Of a stretch of 28,767 nt of DNA, positions 7,166 through 15,473 are shown piece by piece; within the stretch, counting starts at the first letter, position 1, and the number at the start of each line of letters is the position of its first letter. This DNA comes from a candidate division NPL-UPA2 bacterium (GTDB lineage Bacteria; Bacillota; UBA994). A program made the translations under genes and the position numbers. The stretch spans positions 1 to 28,767 of the forward strand of contig QLUB01000005.1 of NCBI GenBank assembly GCA_018725205.1, given 5' to 3'. The notes below the pieces were generated by a model, which was not told where the DNA came from, searched no databases, and was given only the letters and a program-made list of their open reading frames with translations.

Positions 7166-9076
7166 GTGCGGCAACATTTCTTGCAGAGCATTTCCCTATC
7201 CGAGGCAGAGCGCCGGATTATAGCAGAGTTTGGCGGGGTAATGCGGGAGGAAATAGTCCCGGCACAAGCAGCGTTGGGTAGAGTTACAGCGCAGCCGGTT
7301 TTCGCCAAGATGTCTTCACCGCACTATGCTTCCGCTGCTATGGATGGCATTGCCGTGCGGGCCGGTGACACTAAAGGGGCGAGACCCGGGCGACCTATTA
7401 GGCTCCGGCTAGGGCAGGGGTATGTGCCGGTGGACACAGGGGACGCTTTGCCGGAAGGTCGAGATGCCGTGATCATGATTGAGCAGGTCGTGCTCGAAGG
7501 GGATGAAGCCCTGATTGAGCTCGCCGTGCCTGCTTGGCAGCACGTGCGGCCGGTGGGGGAGGACATCGTGGCGACCGACCTCCTCTTGCCCCGCTACCAC
7601 CAGATTACTGCGGTGGATATTGGTGCTATGTTGGCAGCAGGAGTACTGGAACTATCTGTGTTAGGGAAGATGCACGCAGTTGTAATACCTACAGGGGACG
7701 AGCTGATTGCCCCAGTATATGGGGCAACACTTAGGGCCGGCGAGATTGTGGAGTTTAACTCCAGCATTATCGCGGCTACGCTTAAGGAGTGGGGCGTTGA
7801 TTGCCTAGTAACCGCACCGGTTAGGGATGACCGCGCCTTGCTGGCCGAGGCGATAAAGCGAGCTCTGTGCGCGGGAGACTTAGTGCTGGTTATTGCCGGC
7901 ACCTCCACGGGGCGCGGGGACCATACGGCCGACGTAGTGGCGGAGCTAGGCGAACTGCTGTTTCACGGTGTGGCTATGCGACCCGGCAAGCCTGTGTTGG
8001 TGGGGCGCATAGGAGGTATCCCGGTGTTTGGGCTGCCGGGGTACCCGGTCAGCGCGGCATTGTGCCTGCATATGCTCGTAAAGCCACTTGTCTTTGCTCG
8101 CTTCCGTCAACCGTTGCCACAAGAGCCGACTATAGGTGGCGTGCTAAGTCGACGTCTGGTATCGGGCTTTGGCGTAGAGGAGTTTGTACGTGTACAAGTA
8201 GGGCAGGTAAATGAGCGCACGATTGTAACCCCGCTCGGGAGGGGTGCAGGAGCAGTTACTTCGCTGGTCAAGGCAGACGGTTATGTGCGTGTTCCCCACA
8301 CTACGGAGGGCTTTGCTGAAGGTGAGGAGGTCGCGGTCAAGCTATGGCGTCCGTGGACTGAAATTGCCTCACGTTTGGTGTGCATCGGCAGCCACGACGT
8401 GATTCTCGATGTGCTCGCTGATATTTTGAAAACCAAGCATAACTGCAGTTTCGCTTCCAGCCATGTAGGCAGTCTGGCGGGGTTGATGGCTCTAAGCCGC
8501 AATCTCTGTCACTGCGCAACCACGCATCTCTTGGATGAAGAAACCGGAGTCTATAATATCCCTATTATCAAGCGGCTGATGCCCGACCGAGATATGCTCT
8601 TAGTCAACGTCGTGAAGCGCTGGCAGGGCTTCATGGTGAGGCCCGGTTTGGCGAGGGAAATCACATCTTGGCGCGACCTGTGTCGCTACAATTTCGTAAA
8701 CCGCCAAAGCGGCTCCGGTACGCGTGTGCTCCTTGACTATCACTTACGGCGGGAAGGCATAGACCCAAGCGCAATCGCGGGCTACGAGCGCGAGGAGACC
8801 ACTCACCTTGCGGTTGCCTGTGCAGTAAGCGCGAAAGAGGCAGAGGTGGGGCTTGGCATTAAGGCGGCGGCGGGGGCTTTTGGCCTAAGCTTCATCCCCT
8901 TGTGCCTTGAGAACTACGATCTCTTGTTGCCAAGCGCGTTGCTTAAGGATGAGCGCGTGGTGGCGCTCCTTAGCGTGCTTGGGTCGCGTCGTTTTATCGA
9001 GCAGATGGCGCAGTTAGGTCTCCCAGGGTATGATACCGGCACTTCGGGTCAGGTAGTGTGGCGAAGCCATGCGTGA
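7166..9076 (+). CDS. MoeA-like molybdotransferase fused to a periplasmic-binding-protein-like domain
   Basis: The 636-residue protein has two parts. Residues 1 to about 395 are a second MoeA, with 'ASAAMDGIAV' (55-64), 'VIPTGDELI', 'AGTSTGRGDHTADV' in place of the usual SGGVSxGxxD, 'MRPGKPVLVG' and 'VFGLPGYPVSAAL'. Residues about 402-625 are a type-2 periplasmic-binding-protein-like domain with 'GSHDVILDVLADIL', 'FVNRQSGSGTRVLLDYHL' and 'FIPLCLENYDLLLP', but no signal peptide, so it is cytoplasmic. Such MoeA-PBP fusions are known in Clostridia and archaea, and the binding domain is thought to sense or present an oxyanion or related ligand. A pair of MoeA proteins may split molybdate and tungstate work; that is inference. 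GTG start with a perfect GGAGGTGA overlapping the moeA stop. Overlaps moaA by 8 nt. Confidence 0.92.
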   Translation: MRQHFLQSISLSEAERRIIAEFGGVMREEIVPAQAALGRVTAQPVFAKMSSPHYASAAMDGIAVRAGDTKGARPGRPIRLRLGQGYVPVDTGDALPEGRDAVIMIEQVVLEGDEALIELAVPAWQHVRPVGEDIVATDLLLPRYHQITAVDIGAMLAAGVLELSVLGKMHAVVIPTGDELIAPVYGATLRAGEIVEFNSSIIAATLKEWGVDCLVTAPVRDDRALLAEAIKRALCAGDLVLVIAGTSTGRGDHTADVVAELGELLFHGVAMRPGKPVLVGRIGGIPVFGLPGYPVSAALCLHMLVKPLVFARFRQPLPQEPTIGGVLSRRLVSGFGVEEFVRVQVGQVNERTIVTPLGRGAGAVTSLVKADGYVRVPHTTEGFAEGEEVAVKLWRPWTEIASRLVCIGSHDVILDVLADILKTKHNCSFASSHVGSLAGLMALSRNLCHCATTHLLDEETGVYNIPIIKRLMPDRDMLLVNVVKRWQGFMVRPGLAREITSWRDLCRYNFVNRQSGSGTRVLLDYHLRREGIDPSAIAGYEREETTHLAVACAVSAKEAEVGLGIKAAAGAFGLSFIPLCLENYDLLLPSALLKDERVVALLSVLGSRRFIEQMAQLGLPGYDTGTSGQVVWRSHA

Positions 9077-10007
9077 TGCACAGGGTAGAACTATCGACTA
9101 TCTCAGGCTTTCTCTGACCCCGGATTGCAATCTGCGCTGCCGTTACTGCTCTAAGGAAGGGCAGCCGCAACAACAGAGCACTATGGACTTCTGCGACCTC
9201 GTGTTCCTAGTAAGCGTGGCCGTTGATCTTGGCATTCGCCGTGTGCGCTTGACGGGCGGAGAGCCACTGCTTAGACCGGATCTGCCGGAACTAATTGCTG
9301 CTTTGCGCAACTTGGCTGATGTGACGGAAGTCACGCTGACTACAAACGGGCATCTGCTCTTGGCAAAGGCCGCGAACCTAAAGCAGGCGGGGCTAACGCG
9401 CGTGAATGTCAGCCTAGACTCACTGCGTCCGGATCGCTATCGCTATCTGACACGCGGGGGAGAATTAAGCGAGGTGCTAGCTGGGGTTGCTGCGGCCATG
9501 CAGGCGGGGCTTACCCCGGTAAAAATAAACTGCGTGGTTATCGGCGGCATCAACGACGATGAATTAGCTGACTTTGCCGCGCTTACGTATGCTGACCCTT
9601 TGTCCGTGCGCTTCATTGAGCTTATGCCGCTAGGAGTGGCGGAGGCGTGGCCAAGAGCGCGCTTTGTGCCGGTTAAGGCCATGCAGGCAAGCCTAGGTCC
9701 CCTAGAGCAGGCAGTAGAAGTAGGTGCAGGACCGGCCGCCGTGTATCGCCTGCCTAACGCTTTAGGCACGATTGGGTTTATCAGCGGGAACAGCGAGCAC
9801 TTTTGCGCCGCCTGCAATCGCCTGCGAGTGACGGCGCGCGGTACCGTACGCCCATGCCTGTTCTCTGAGCGAGAGCTAGACGTGTTGGCGGCGGTTAAGC
9901 GGCGGGACAAGCGCGCGGTGGTACTAATTTTGCAGCAGGCCGTCAGCGCTAAGCATGCGCGGGAAGTGGCTCTCGCGGACACCCGCATGGCAGAGATAGG
10001 GGGATAA
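9069..10007 (+). CDS. moaA: GTP 3',8-cyclase MoaA
   Basis: This radical SAM enzyme performs the first step of molybdopterin synthesis, turning GTP into 3',8-cyclo-GTP for MoaC. The 312-residue product has the SAM cluster motif C20-x3-C24-x2-C27 ('CNLRCRYC') and 'LTGGEPLLR' (61-69). The second, substrate-binding cluster is C246, C249 and C263 ('HFCAACNRLR' and 'VRPCLF'). The protein ends in the conserved double glycine (EIGG), which in MoaA reaches the active site. Length is slightly below the usual 320-340. The ATG start overlaps the end of the preceding gene by 8 nt, suggesting translational coupling; moaC follows after 3 nt. Confidence 0.96.
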   Translation: MRDAQGRTIDYLRLSLTPDCNLRCRYCSKEGQPQQQSTMDFCDLVFLVSVAVDLGIRRVRLTGGEPLLRPDLPELIAALRNLADVTEVTLTTNGHLLLAKAANLKQAGLTRVNVSLDSLRPDRYRYLTRGGELSEVLAGVAAAMQAGLTPVKINCVVIGGINDDELADFAALTYADPLSVRFIELMPLGVAEAWPRARFVPVKAMQASLGPLEQAVEVGAGPAAVYRLPNALGTIGFISGNSEHFCAACNRLRVTARGTVRPCLFSERELDVLAAVKRRDKRAVVLILQQAVSAKHAREVALADTRMAEIGG

Positions 10008-10010
10008 CAC

Positions 10011-10496
10011 TTGTTAACTCATCTTGACCAACAAGGTCGCGCGCATATGGTTGACGTTTCGGGCAAGCCCACGACCCTCCGCGTCGCGCGGGCGCGCGGC
10101 GTGGTGGTGATGCAGGCGGCTACTTTGGGTCTAGTTTTACAGGGACAAATGCCCAAGGGAGATGTATTAGCCGCCATGCGCATAGCAGGCATCATGGCCG
10201 CTAAGAAGGCGTGGGAGCTTATACCGCTCTGTCACCCCCTACAGCTTAAAGAAGCTAGGATAGAAATAAACACAGAGGCGCCGGGGGAGCTTGAAATCTT
10301 GGCTCAAGTTTCGGCCATGGACAGCACGGGCGTAGAGATGGAGGCGCTCACTGCGGTTACGGTAGCAGCGCTCACGGCCATCGACATGTGTAAGGCCAGT
10401 GACCCGCGCATGGTTATCAAGCACATTCATCTCCTTGACAAGACGGGGGGCCAGAGCGGGGATTTCCATTGGGAGGCAAGCGAGAGTGAGGGTTAG
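10011..10496 (+). CDS. moaC: Cyclic pyranopterin monophosphate synthase MoaC
   Basis: MoaC converts the MoaA product to cyclic pyranopterin monophosphate. The 161-residue product has the family blocks 'MVDVSGKPTTLRVARA' (13-28), 'KGDVLAAMRIAGIMAAKKAW', 'ELIPLCHPLQL' with the active-site Cys-His, 'TGVEMEALTAVTVAALTAIDMCK' (in part) and the C-terminal 'LLDKTGGQSGDF' with its catalytic Lys. TTG start, chosen because GGGGGAT lies 7 nt upstream and the family start is reached. It overlaps the next gene by 11 nt. moaD, moaE and mobA are not in the window. Confidence 0.96.
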   Translation: MLTHLDQQGRAHMVDVSGKPTTLRVARARGVVVMQAATLGLVLQGQMPKGDVLAAMRIAGIMAAKKAWELIPLCHPLQLKEARIEINTEAPGELEILAQVSAMDSTGVEMEALTAVTVAALTAIDMCKASDPRMVIKHIHLLDKTGGQSGDFHWEASESEG

Positions 10497-11409
10497 AGTA
10501 GTTGCGGTCAATGTGAGCGTAGAAAAGGGTACAAGGAAAACCCCTGTAGAGCACGTCACGCTGCGGGCGGGGTTAGGTGTAGAGGGCGACGCGCATGCCG
10601 GGCACACGCATCGCCAGGTTAGTCTCCTCCCCCTAGAAAACATTGCAGAGATGCAGAAGCTAGGGTTGTTGGTCGGGCCGGGAGACTTTGCTGAGAACAT
10701 CACCACGCAAGGCATGTCTTTAGCGAGACTGCCGCTAGGTACACGCCTGACAACAGGTACTGCAGTGCTCAGCATTACTCAAGTGGGGAAAGTGTGTCAC
10801 GAGCGCTGCGCCATATACTATCAGGCCGGGGATTGTGTGATGCCTAGGGAAGGCGTTTTTGCCGAAGTCTTAAGAGACGGAGTTGTGGCTAGTGGGATGT
10901 CCCTCATCGCTTGGCCGCGTTTTCGCGTCTTGGTTGTCACCCTCAGCGACCGGTGCTTTGGCGGGGAGCAGGTAGACGAAAGCGGCAGAGTGCTGGCAGA
11001 CGAGTTTGCGCTGCTTGGTGCACTTGTGACAAAAGTGCTGCTGCCGGATGAGTTTACTTTGCTCCGCGACCTCCTCATTGCGACTTGCGACGCAAACCGT
11101 GCGGACCTCATTGTGACTACCGGCGGCACAGGTCTGTCGCCGCGCGATGTTACGCCTGAGGCAACGCGCGCGAGCATAGAACGAGAAGCCCCAGGTTTTG
11201 CCGAAGCCATGCGCATGCACAGTCTTGCTATCACACCTCACGCCATGTTAAGCAGGGCCGTCGCAGGTACACGCAAGCAAACCCTGATCGTAAACCTTCC
11301 CGGTAGTGCGAAGGGCGCGATGGAGTGCCTGCAGGTATTCTTGCCTGCCCTGCCACACGCCTTAGACGTCCTATCTGGAGTTACGCTAGACTGCGGGCGA
11401 AGCCACTAG
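10486..11409 (+). CDS. MOSC domain - MogA/MoaB (molybdopterin adenylyltransferase) fusion protein
   Basis: This 307-residue protein joins two cofactor domains. Residues 1 to about 140 are a MOSC domain ('GVEGDAHAG', 'HRQVSLL', 'GPGDFAENITTQG', 'PLGTRL' and a conserved Cys in 'KVCHERC'). MOSC domains are linked to sulfur carriage and Moco sulfuration. Residues about 143-300 are a MogA/MoaB domain with 'VVTLSDRCFGG' and the hallmark 'TTGGTGLSPRDVTPEAT', which adenylylates molybdopterin before MoeA adds the metal. The GTG start at 10486 has GGGAGG 9 nt upstream. An earlier in-frame ATG (10399) lies deep in moaC and was not used. Last gene of the operon, followed by a strong terminator. Confidence 0.93.
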   Translation: MRVRVVAVNVSVEKGTRKTPVEHVTLRAGLGVEGDAHAGHTHRQVSLLPLENIAEMQKLGLLVGPGDFAENITTQGMSLARLPLGTRLTTGTAVLSITQVGKVCHERCAIYYQAGDCVMPREGVFAEVLRDGVVASGMSLIAWPRFRVLVVTLSDRCFGGEQVDESGRVLADEFALLGALVTKVLLPDEFTLLRDLLIATCDANRADLIVTTGGTGLSPRDVTPEATRASIEREAPGFAEAMRMHSLAITPHAMLSRAVAGTRKQTLIVNLPGSAKGAMECLQVFLPALPHALDVLSGVTLDCGRSH

Positions 11410-11436
11410 TATCTAGCAAGGCAAACTCAAGCGAAC

Positions 11437-11488
11437 TTACGTTTCCCTTGATTTCGGAGGAAGTTAAGGGGGACGTAAATTTTTTTTT
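11437..11488 (+). terminator. Rho-independent terminator of the molybdenum cofactor operon
   Basis: A 13-bp stem (TTACGTTTCCCTT paired with AAGGGGGACGTAA, two G-T pairs) with a 16-base loop is followed directly by A and nine T. It lies 27 nt after the MOSC-MogA stop and ends about 100 nt before mraZ. Confidence 0.88.
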
Positions 11489-11546
11489 ACGATGAGAAGG
11501 AAGAGGCGAATGTGCGGCGAATATTACCCACAATGAGGTTAATGGC

Positions 11547-11576
11547 GGTATTAAATGGTATGAAATGGTATGAAAA
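11547..11576 (+). promoter_or_regulatory. Probable MraZ operator: three tandem 10-bp repeats
   Basis: GGTATTAAAT, GGTATGAAAT and GGTATGAAAA stand head to tail just upstream of mraZ. MraZ is a DNA-binding protein known to act on tandem boxes with 10-bp period in front of its own operon. The third repeat abuts the GGGG ribosome site of mraZ, so binding could block transcription close to the start. No convincing sigma-A promoter was found between the upstream terminator and the repeats. The repeat is seen; the role is inferred. Confidence 0.6.
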
Positions 11577-11589
11577 GGGGCCAAGCTAG

Positions 11590-12018
11590 ATGTTCGTCGG
11601 AAACTATGTGCACTCGGTTGACGAAAAAGGCAGATTGTCGCTACCGGCAAAGTTTCGCGAGCGACTAGGGGCATCCTTTGTTACCACGCACGGATTAGAC
11701 GGTTGCCTTTTTGTCTATCCTATGCCGGAGTGGGAGACTATCTCAAATAGGTTGCGGGACTTGTCCACGACCAAAAGCAATGCCCGCGCTTTTTCCCGCC
11801 TTTTCTTCGCTAACGCCCAAGAATGCGAGTGCGACAAGCAGGGGCGTGTCAGCCTTCCTCTCCACCAGCGCGAACACGCTGCGCTATCAGGCGAGACGGT
11901 GATTATTGGCGCAAACAGCAGAGTGGAAATCTGGAGCGCCGAAAACTGGGCACGGTACAAGAAACTCGTGCAGAGCGACTACGAAGCCTTAGCAGAGGAC
12001 CTGCAGACCCCCATTTGA
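11590..12018 (+). CDS. mraZ: Transcriptional regulator MraZ
   Basis: The 142-residue product has the double SpoVT/AbrB-like fold of MraZ, with the two characteristic motifs 'DEKGRLSLP' (11-19) and 'DKQGRVSLP' (82-90). MraZ forms a ring-shaped oligomer that binds tandem boxes upstream of the dcw operon and usually represses it. ATG start with AAAAGGGG 9 nt upstream, right after the three 10-bp repeats. First gene of the long division and wall operon. Confidence 0.97.
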   Translation: MFVGNYVHSVDEKGRLSLPAKFRERLGASFVTTHGLDGCLFVYPMPEWETISNRLRDLSTTKSNARAFSRLFFANAQECECDKQGRVSLPLHQREHAALSGETVIIGANSRVEIWSAENWARYKKLVQSDYEALAEDLQTPI

Positions 12019-12033
12019 GAAGAGGTGGCGTGA

Positions 12034-12957
12034 TTGCACGTTCCGGTGTTGCTGCAGGAAACATTAGCCGCGCTTGATCTCAAACCGGGGGACAAGGTGT
12101 TGGACTGCACTTTTGGGCGGGGAGGTCACGCGCGGGAGTTCCTGAAGTTTGTCGGCCCCCACGGCTTAGTTATTGGACTGGATGTCGATAAAGCAGCCTT
12201 GCAGGCTGTGGAAGAGTTTAAGGATGAGCCTGCATTTAGATTTGCCCGGTGCAACTTCCGGCACTTAGACTCAGCCCTAGCCTTGGTAGATGTTAAGCAT
12301 GTAAACAAAGTATTTTTTGATTTCGGTGTGTCGAGCCCACAGCTGGACAGTTCTTGGCGGGGATTCTCATACCTGCATGAGGCTAAGCTAGATATGCGCA
12401 TGGATGAGCGACAGAGAGTGAGTGCCTATGAAGTCGTAAATGCGTATACGGAAGCTAAGTTAGGGGAAATACTGTGGGAATATGGCGAGGAACGGTGGTC
12501 AAAGCGCATTGCCGCTTTCATAGTTGAAGCGCGAGCTAGCCGACCGATTGAGACTACGCAAGCATTAGTCAGTGTTGTCAAAGCTGCAATTCCGAAAGGG
12601 GTCAGGGACAAAGAAGACCAGCATCCCGCCCGCAGGACGTTTCAGGCGCTACGCATTGCCGTCAACGATGAACTTATTGCCCTAAAGGAGGCTTTGCCTA
12701 AGGCCGTACAAGCTCTAGTGCGAGGCGGGCGCATTGCTTGCATCTCGTTTCATTCCCTGGAGGATCGAGCCGTGAAGCAGTTTATGGTAGAGAGTTCAAA
12801 AAGATGCATATGCCCCCCCGCCATTCCACAGTGCGTCTGTCAAGTAAACCCTACGCTTAGGTTGCTGTCGCGCAAGGTAATCGCTCCCGCAGCAAGCGAA
12901 ATCGAGGCTAATCCGCGTTGCCGCAGTGCCCGACTGCGAGCAGCAGAACGTCTCTAG
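12034..12957 (+). CDS. rsmH: 16S rRNA (cytosine-1402 N4) methyltransferase RsmH
   Basis: RsmH (MraW) methylates C1402 in the ribosomal P site using SAM. The 307-residue product carries the SAM-binding motif 'VLDCTFGRGGHA' (22-33; the family more often has DATLGxGGH). It also has 'FDFGVSSPQLD', 'GFSYLHEAKLDMRM', 'RRTFQALRIAVNDEL' and 'ISFHSLEDRAVKQF', all typical. A Cys cluster near the end (CICPP, CVC) is also common in this family. TTG start with GAGGTGG upstream. Confidence 0.96.
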   Translation: MHVPVLLQETLAALDLKPGDKVLDCTFGRGGHAREFLKFVGPHGLVIGLDVDKAALQAVEEFKDEPAFRFARCNFRHLDSALALVDVKHVNKVFFDFGVSSPQLDSSWRGFSYLHEAKLDMRMDERQRVSAYEVVNAYTEAKLGEILWEYGEERWSKRIAAFIVEARASRPIETTQALVSVVKAAIPKGVRDKEDQHPARRTFQALRIAVNDELIALKEALPKAVQALVRGGRIACISFHSLEDRAVKQFMVESSKRCICPPAIPQCVCQVNPTLRLLSRKVIAPAASEIEANPRCRSARLRAAERL

Positions 12958-12985
12958 TTCTAACACATATGGGGAGTGAATAGCT

Positions 12986-13357
12986 GTGATACTAGCCTCA
13001 AAGCCGTTACCGAGGATGCCGCTGCCGGTCCAGCCACAACCCCGTCCGCTCGAGGCCCCTCGTAAGCAGCGCCAGCTGGAAAATGTGTATCGCTTGGCGT
13101 TTATCCTCATGGTGTTTGGCGCACTCGCTTTTGGCGCGGTGGCGAGAGAAGCTGCTATCGTTGGCCGAAACCGCACTTTGCGCGAGCTCACTGCCGAGAT
13201 TGCCGTGCTGGAAACAACAAACGCCATACTGCGGGTGGAAGTCGCACGGCTTGGGTCAACCGCTCACATTGAACGAGTAGCTAAGGAACAGCTTGGTATG
13301 CGCGCACCGATCGCACAACAGGTGCTGACAGTGGGGGTAAACAACAGCGGCAACTAG
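12986..13357 (+). CDS. ftsL: Cell division protein FtsL-like
   Basis: The 123-residue bitopic membrane protein has FtsL architecture. A proline-rich cytoplasmic tail (1-34) is followed by one membrane span (about 36-55) and an extracytoplasmic leucine-zipper coiled coil (about 58-90), ending with 'IERVAKEQLGM', the short motif shared by FtsL and DivIC. FtsL joins FtsQ/DivIB and DivIC in the subcomplex that activates septal synthesis. Position between rsmH and the class B PBP agrees. GTG start with GGGGAGTG 7 nt upstream. Confidence 0.88.
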   Translation: MILASKPLPRMPLPVQPQPRPLEAPRKQRQLENVYRLAFILMVFGALAFGAVAREAAIVGRNRTLRELTAEIAVLETTNAILRVEVARLGSTAHIERVAKEQLGMRAPIAQQVLTVGVNNSGN

Positions 13358-13375
13358 ATCTAGGAGGAGAAGAGC

Positions 13376-15454
13376 GTGTCGACTCCCAAGAGCTTTCGAG
13401 CTAGGGCGGGTGTGTTGCTGGCCATCTTCGTGGTGGTGTTGTTTGCACTGGTTCTGCGACTAGGTTTCCTGCAGTTTGTCCGTGGGCCCATGTTGACGCG
13501 CTTGGCAATCGCGCAGTGGATGAGGGACGCGCCTGTCGATCCCAAGCGTGGGGTCATTTATGACCGCCATGGCCGCGAACTGGCGATCAGCGCCGACGTA
13601 GACACGATCGTCGCGATCCCCGCTAGGGTGTCGAAACCACGGGAGACGGCCGGCAAGCTGGCGACAGTGCTAGGACTCGACGAAGAGACCATCTATGGAC
13701 TACTGACTCGGCGACAATCGCGAGTCTATGTGGCGAGAAGGGTAACGGCGGCACAGTCAGCCGCAGTGCGGGCCCTGGCGCTGCCGGGCATCCGCTTTGA
13801 CATTGAGACTGCCCGCTTCTACCCTTTCGCGACCTTAGCTAGCCATGTGCTTGGGTTTGTTGGCATTGACGGACAAGGGCTCGGTGGAGTTGAGCTAACC
13901 TATGACGCGCTTTTGCGCGGGACAAAAGGCAAAGTACGTACTCCAACTGACAACAAGGGCAACCCCTTGCCGGACGCTAATCCCGAGTATGTGCCGCCTG
14001 TTGACGGTAGAAGCATAGTGCTAACAATTGACGAGGTCATCCAGCATATAGTGGAGCGTGAGCTCGACCTAGCCATGGTGAAACATCAGGCACAAGCCGC
14101 TCTTGCTGTGGCGATGAACCCTAAGACGGGCGAGATTCTGGCCATGGCTAACCGCCCGAGCTTTGATCCGAATCGGGGCAGGCTTTATCCCGAGGAGTTG
14201 CGACGCAATGCTGCCGTATCCGACAGCTTTGAACCAGGCTCCACTTTCAAGTTAGTGACAGCGGCTGCCGGGCTAAACGAGGGGGTTGTAACGGAAACAG
14301 ACCGTTTCTACTGCCCGGGGTATGTTTACGTGTCAGGCGTGCGTCTCTCCTGCTGGAGGGCGAGGGGACACGGCAGCCTAGACTTCAGTGGAGTAATGGA
14401 CCGGTCCTGCAACCCGGGCTTCGTCAATGTGGGACAGAAGCTTGGGGCACAGGTATTTTCTAGGTATATCTCAGACTTTGGCTTTGGCAGGAGAACAGGC
14501 GTCGACCTTCCGGGTGAGGCAGTGGGCATCATGTTTAGGCAGCTCGGACCGGTGGAGCTTGCGACCACAAGCTTCGGGCAAGGTCCCGCCGTGACCGCGC
14601 TGCAACAGGTGGCAGCGATATCTGCTATTGCCAATGACGGCAGGTTGATGCGCCCCCGCCTGGTCAGCCAGGTAAAGGCCCGCACAGGCGATGTGGTCGA
14701 CACCTTTGCCCCGGAAGAAGTAGCCCAACCGGTCACGCGTGAGACAGCGAGTCGATTAAGTGCGCTGCTCGAGAGCGCGGTTGTGCACGGCTCGGGACGC
14801 AACGCCTTTATTGAAGGCTTCCGCGTGGCTGGCAAGACAGGTACCGCACAAATTCCGCGCCCGGGAGGCGGGTATTTCCCCGGTAGGTACATTGCCTCTT
14901 TTATTGGCTTCGCCCCCACCGACGACCCGCAGGTAGCGCTCTTAGTTATGGTGCGCGACCCCCGTGGCCCCTACGGTTACTACGGTAGCCAAGTCGCCGC
15001 CCCTGCCTTCCGGGCCATGATGGTGGATATACTGCGCTACCTAAATGTAGAACCACTTGCCGCTGCCCCTTTAGAATTACTGCCAAGCCTGATTCTTGTC
15101 CCTGAGCTTAGGGGGCTTACACCCACGGCAGCGGTGGCCCATCTGCGTGACTTGGGGCTTAACTTAAGGATGGAGCAAGCCGGAGCGATGATCATCGACC
15201 AGACCCCCAAACCAGGGGCAGCAGTCACCGCCGGCACCACAGTAATTGTAGGCTTAGGTGAACCGCCCCTGTTGGGCACTACTGCTGTGGTGCCTGACAT
15301 TCGCGGCTTGACTATGCGTGACGCCAGTTTGCGCATAGAGGGTTTGGGGCTACGCATCATCATTCTGGGAACAGGGACAGCAGTCGAACAAGACCCGCTG
15401 CCTGGGATGCAAGTGCCAGTCGGCACAGGTGTGCGCGTAAGATTTAGGCCATAG
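13376..15454 (+). CDS. Class B penicillin-binding protein with two PASTA domains (FtsI/SpoVD type)
   Basis: This septal peptidoglycan transpeptidase (692 residues) has a short cytoplasmic tail, one membrane anchor (about 11-33), a dimerisation domain (about 50-215) and a transpeptidase domain (240-555). The active-site triad is S289-T-F-K292, S344-C-N346 and K487-T-G489. Two PASTA domains (about 570-629 and 635-692) follow. B. subtilis PBP2B has two PASTA repeats and SpoVD one, so by this count it looks like PBP2B. Many Firmicutes clusters carry both; here there is only one, which may serve both vegetative and spore septa (inference). GTG start behind a consensus AGGAGG. Confidence 0.95.
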   Translation: MSTPKSFRARAGVLLAIFVVVLFALVLRLGFLQFVRGPMLTRLAIAQWMRDAPVDPKRGVIYDRHGRELAISADVDTIVAIPARVSKPRETAGKLATVLGLDEETIYGLLTRRQSRVYVARRVTAAQSAAVRALALPGIRFDIETARFYPFATLASHVLGFVGIDGQGLGGVELTYDALLRGTKGKVRTPTDNKGNPLPDANPEYVPPVDGRSIVLTIDEVIQHIVERELDLAMVKHQAQAALAVAMNPKTGEILAMANRPSFDPNRGRLYPEELRRNAAVSDSFEPGSTFKLVTAAAGLNEGVVTETDRFYCPGYVYVSGVRLSCWRARGHGSLDFSGVMDRSCNPGFVNVGQKLGAQVFSRYISDFGFGRRTGVDLPGEAVGIMFRQLGPVELATTSFGQGPAVTALQQVAAISAIANDGRLMRPRLVSQVKARTGDVVDTFAPEEVAQPVTRETASRLSALLESAVVHGSGRNAFIEGFRVAGKTGTAQIPRPGGGYFPGRYIASFIGFAPTDDPQVALLVMVRDPRGPYGYYGSQVAAPAFRAMMVDILRYLNVEPLAAAPLELLPSLILVPELRGLTPTAAVAHLRDLGLNLRMEQAGAMIIDQTPKPGAAVTAGTTVIVGLGEPPLLGTTAVVPDIRGLTMRDASLRIEGLGLRIIILGTGTAVEQDPLPGMQVPVGTGVRVRFRP

Positions 15455-15473
15455 TGTGAAGGGTGAGAAGAAA

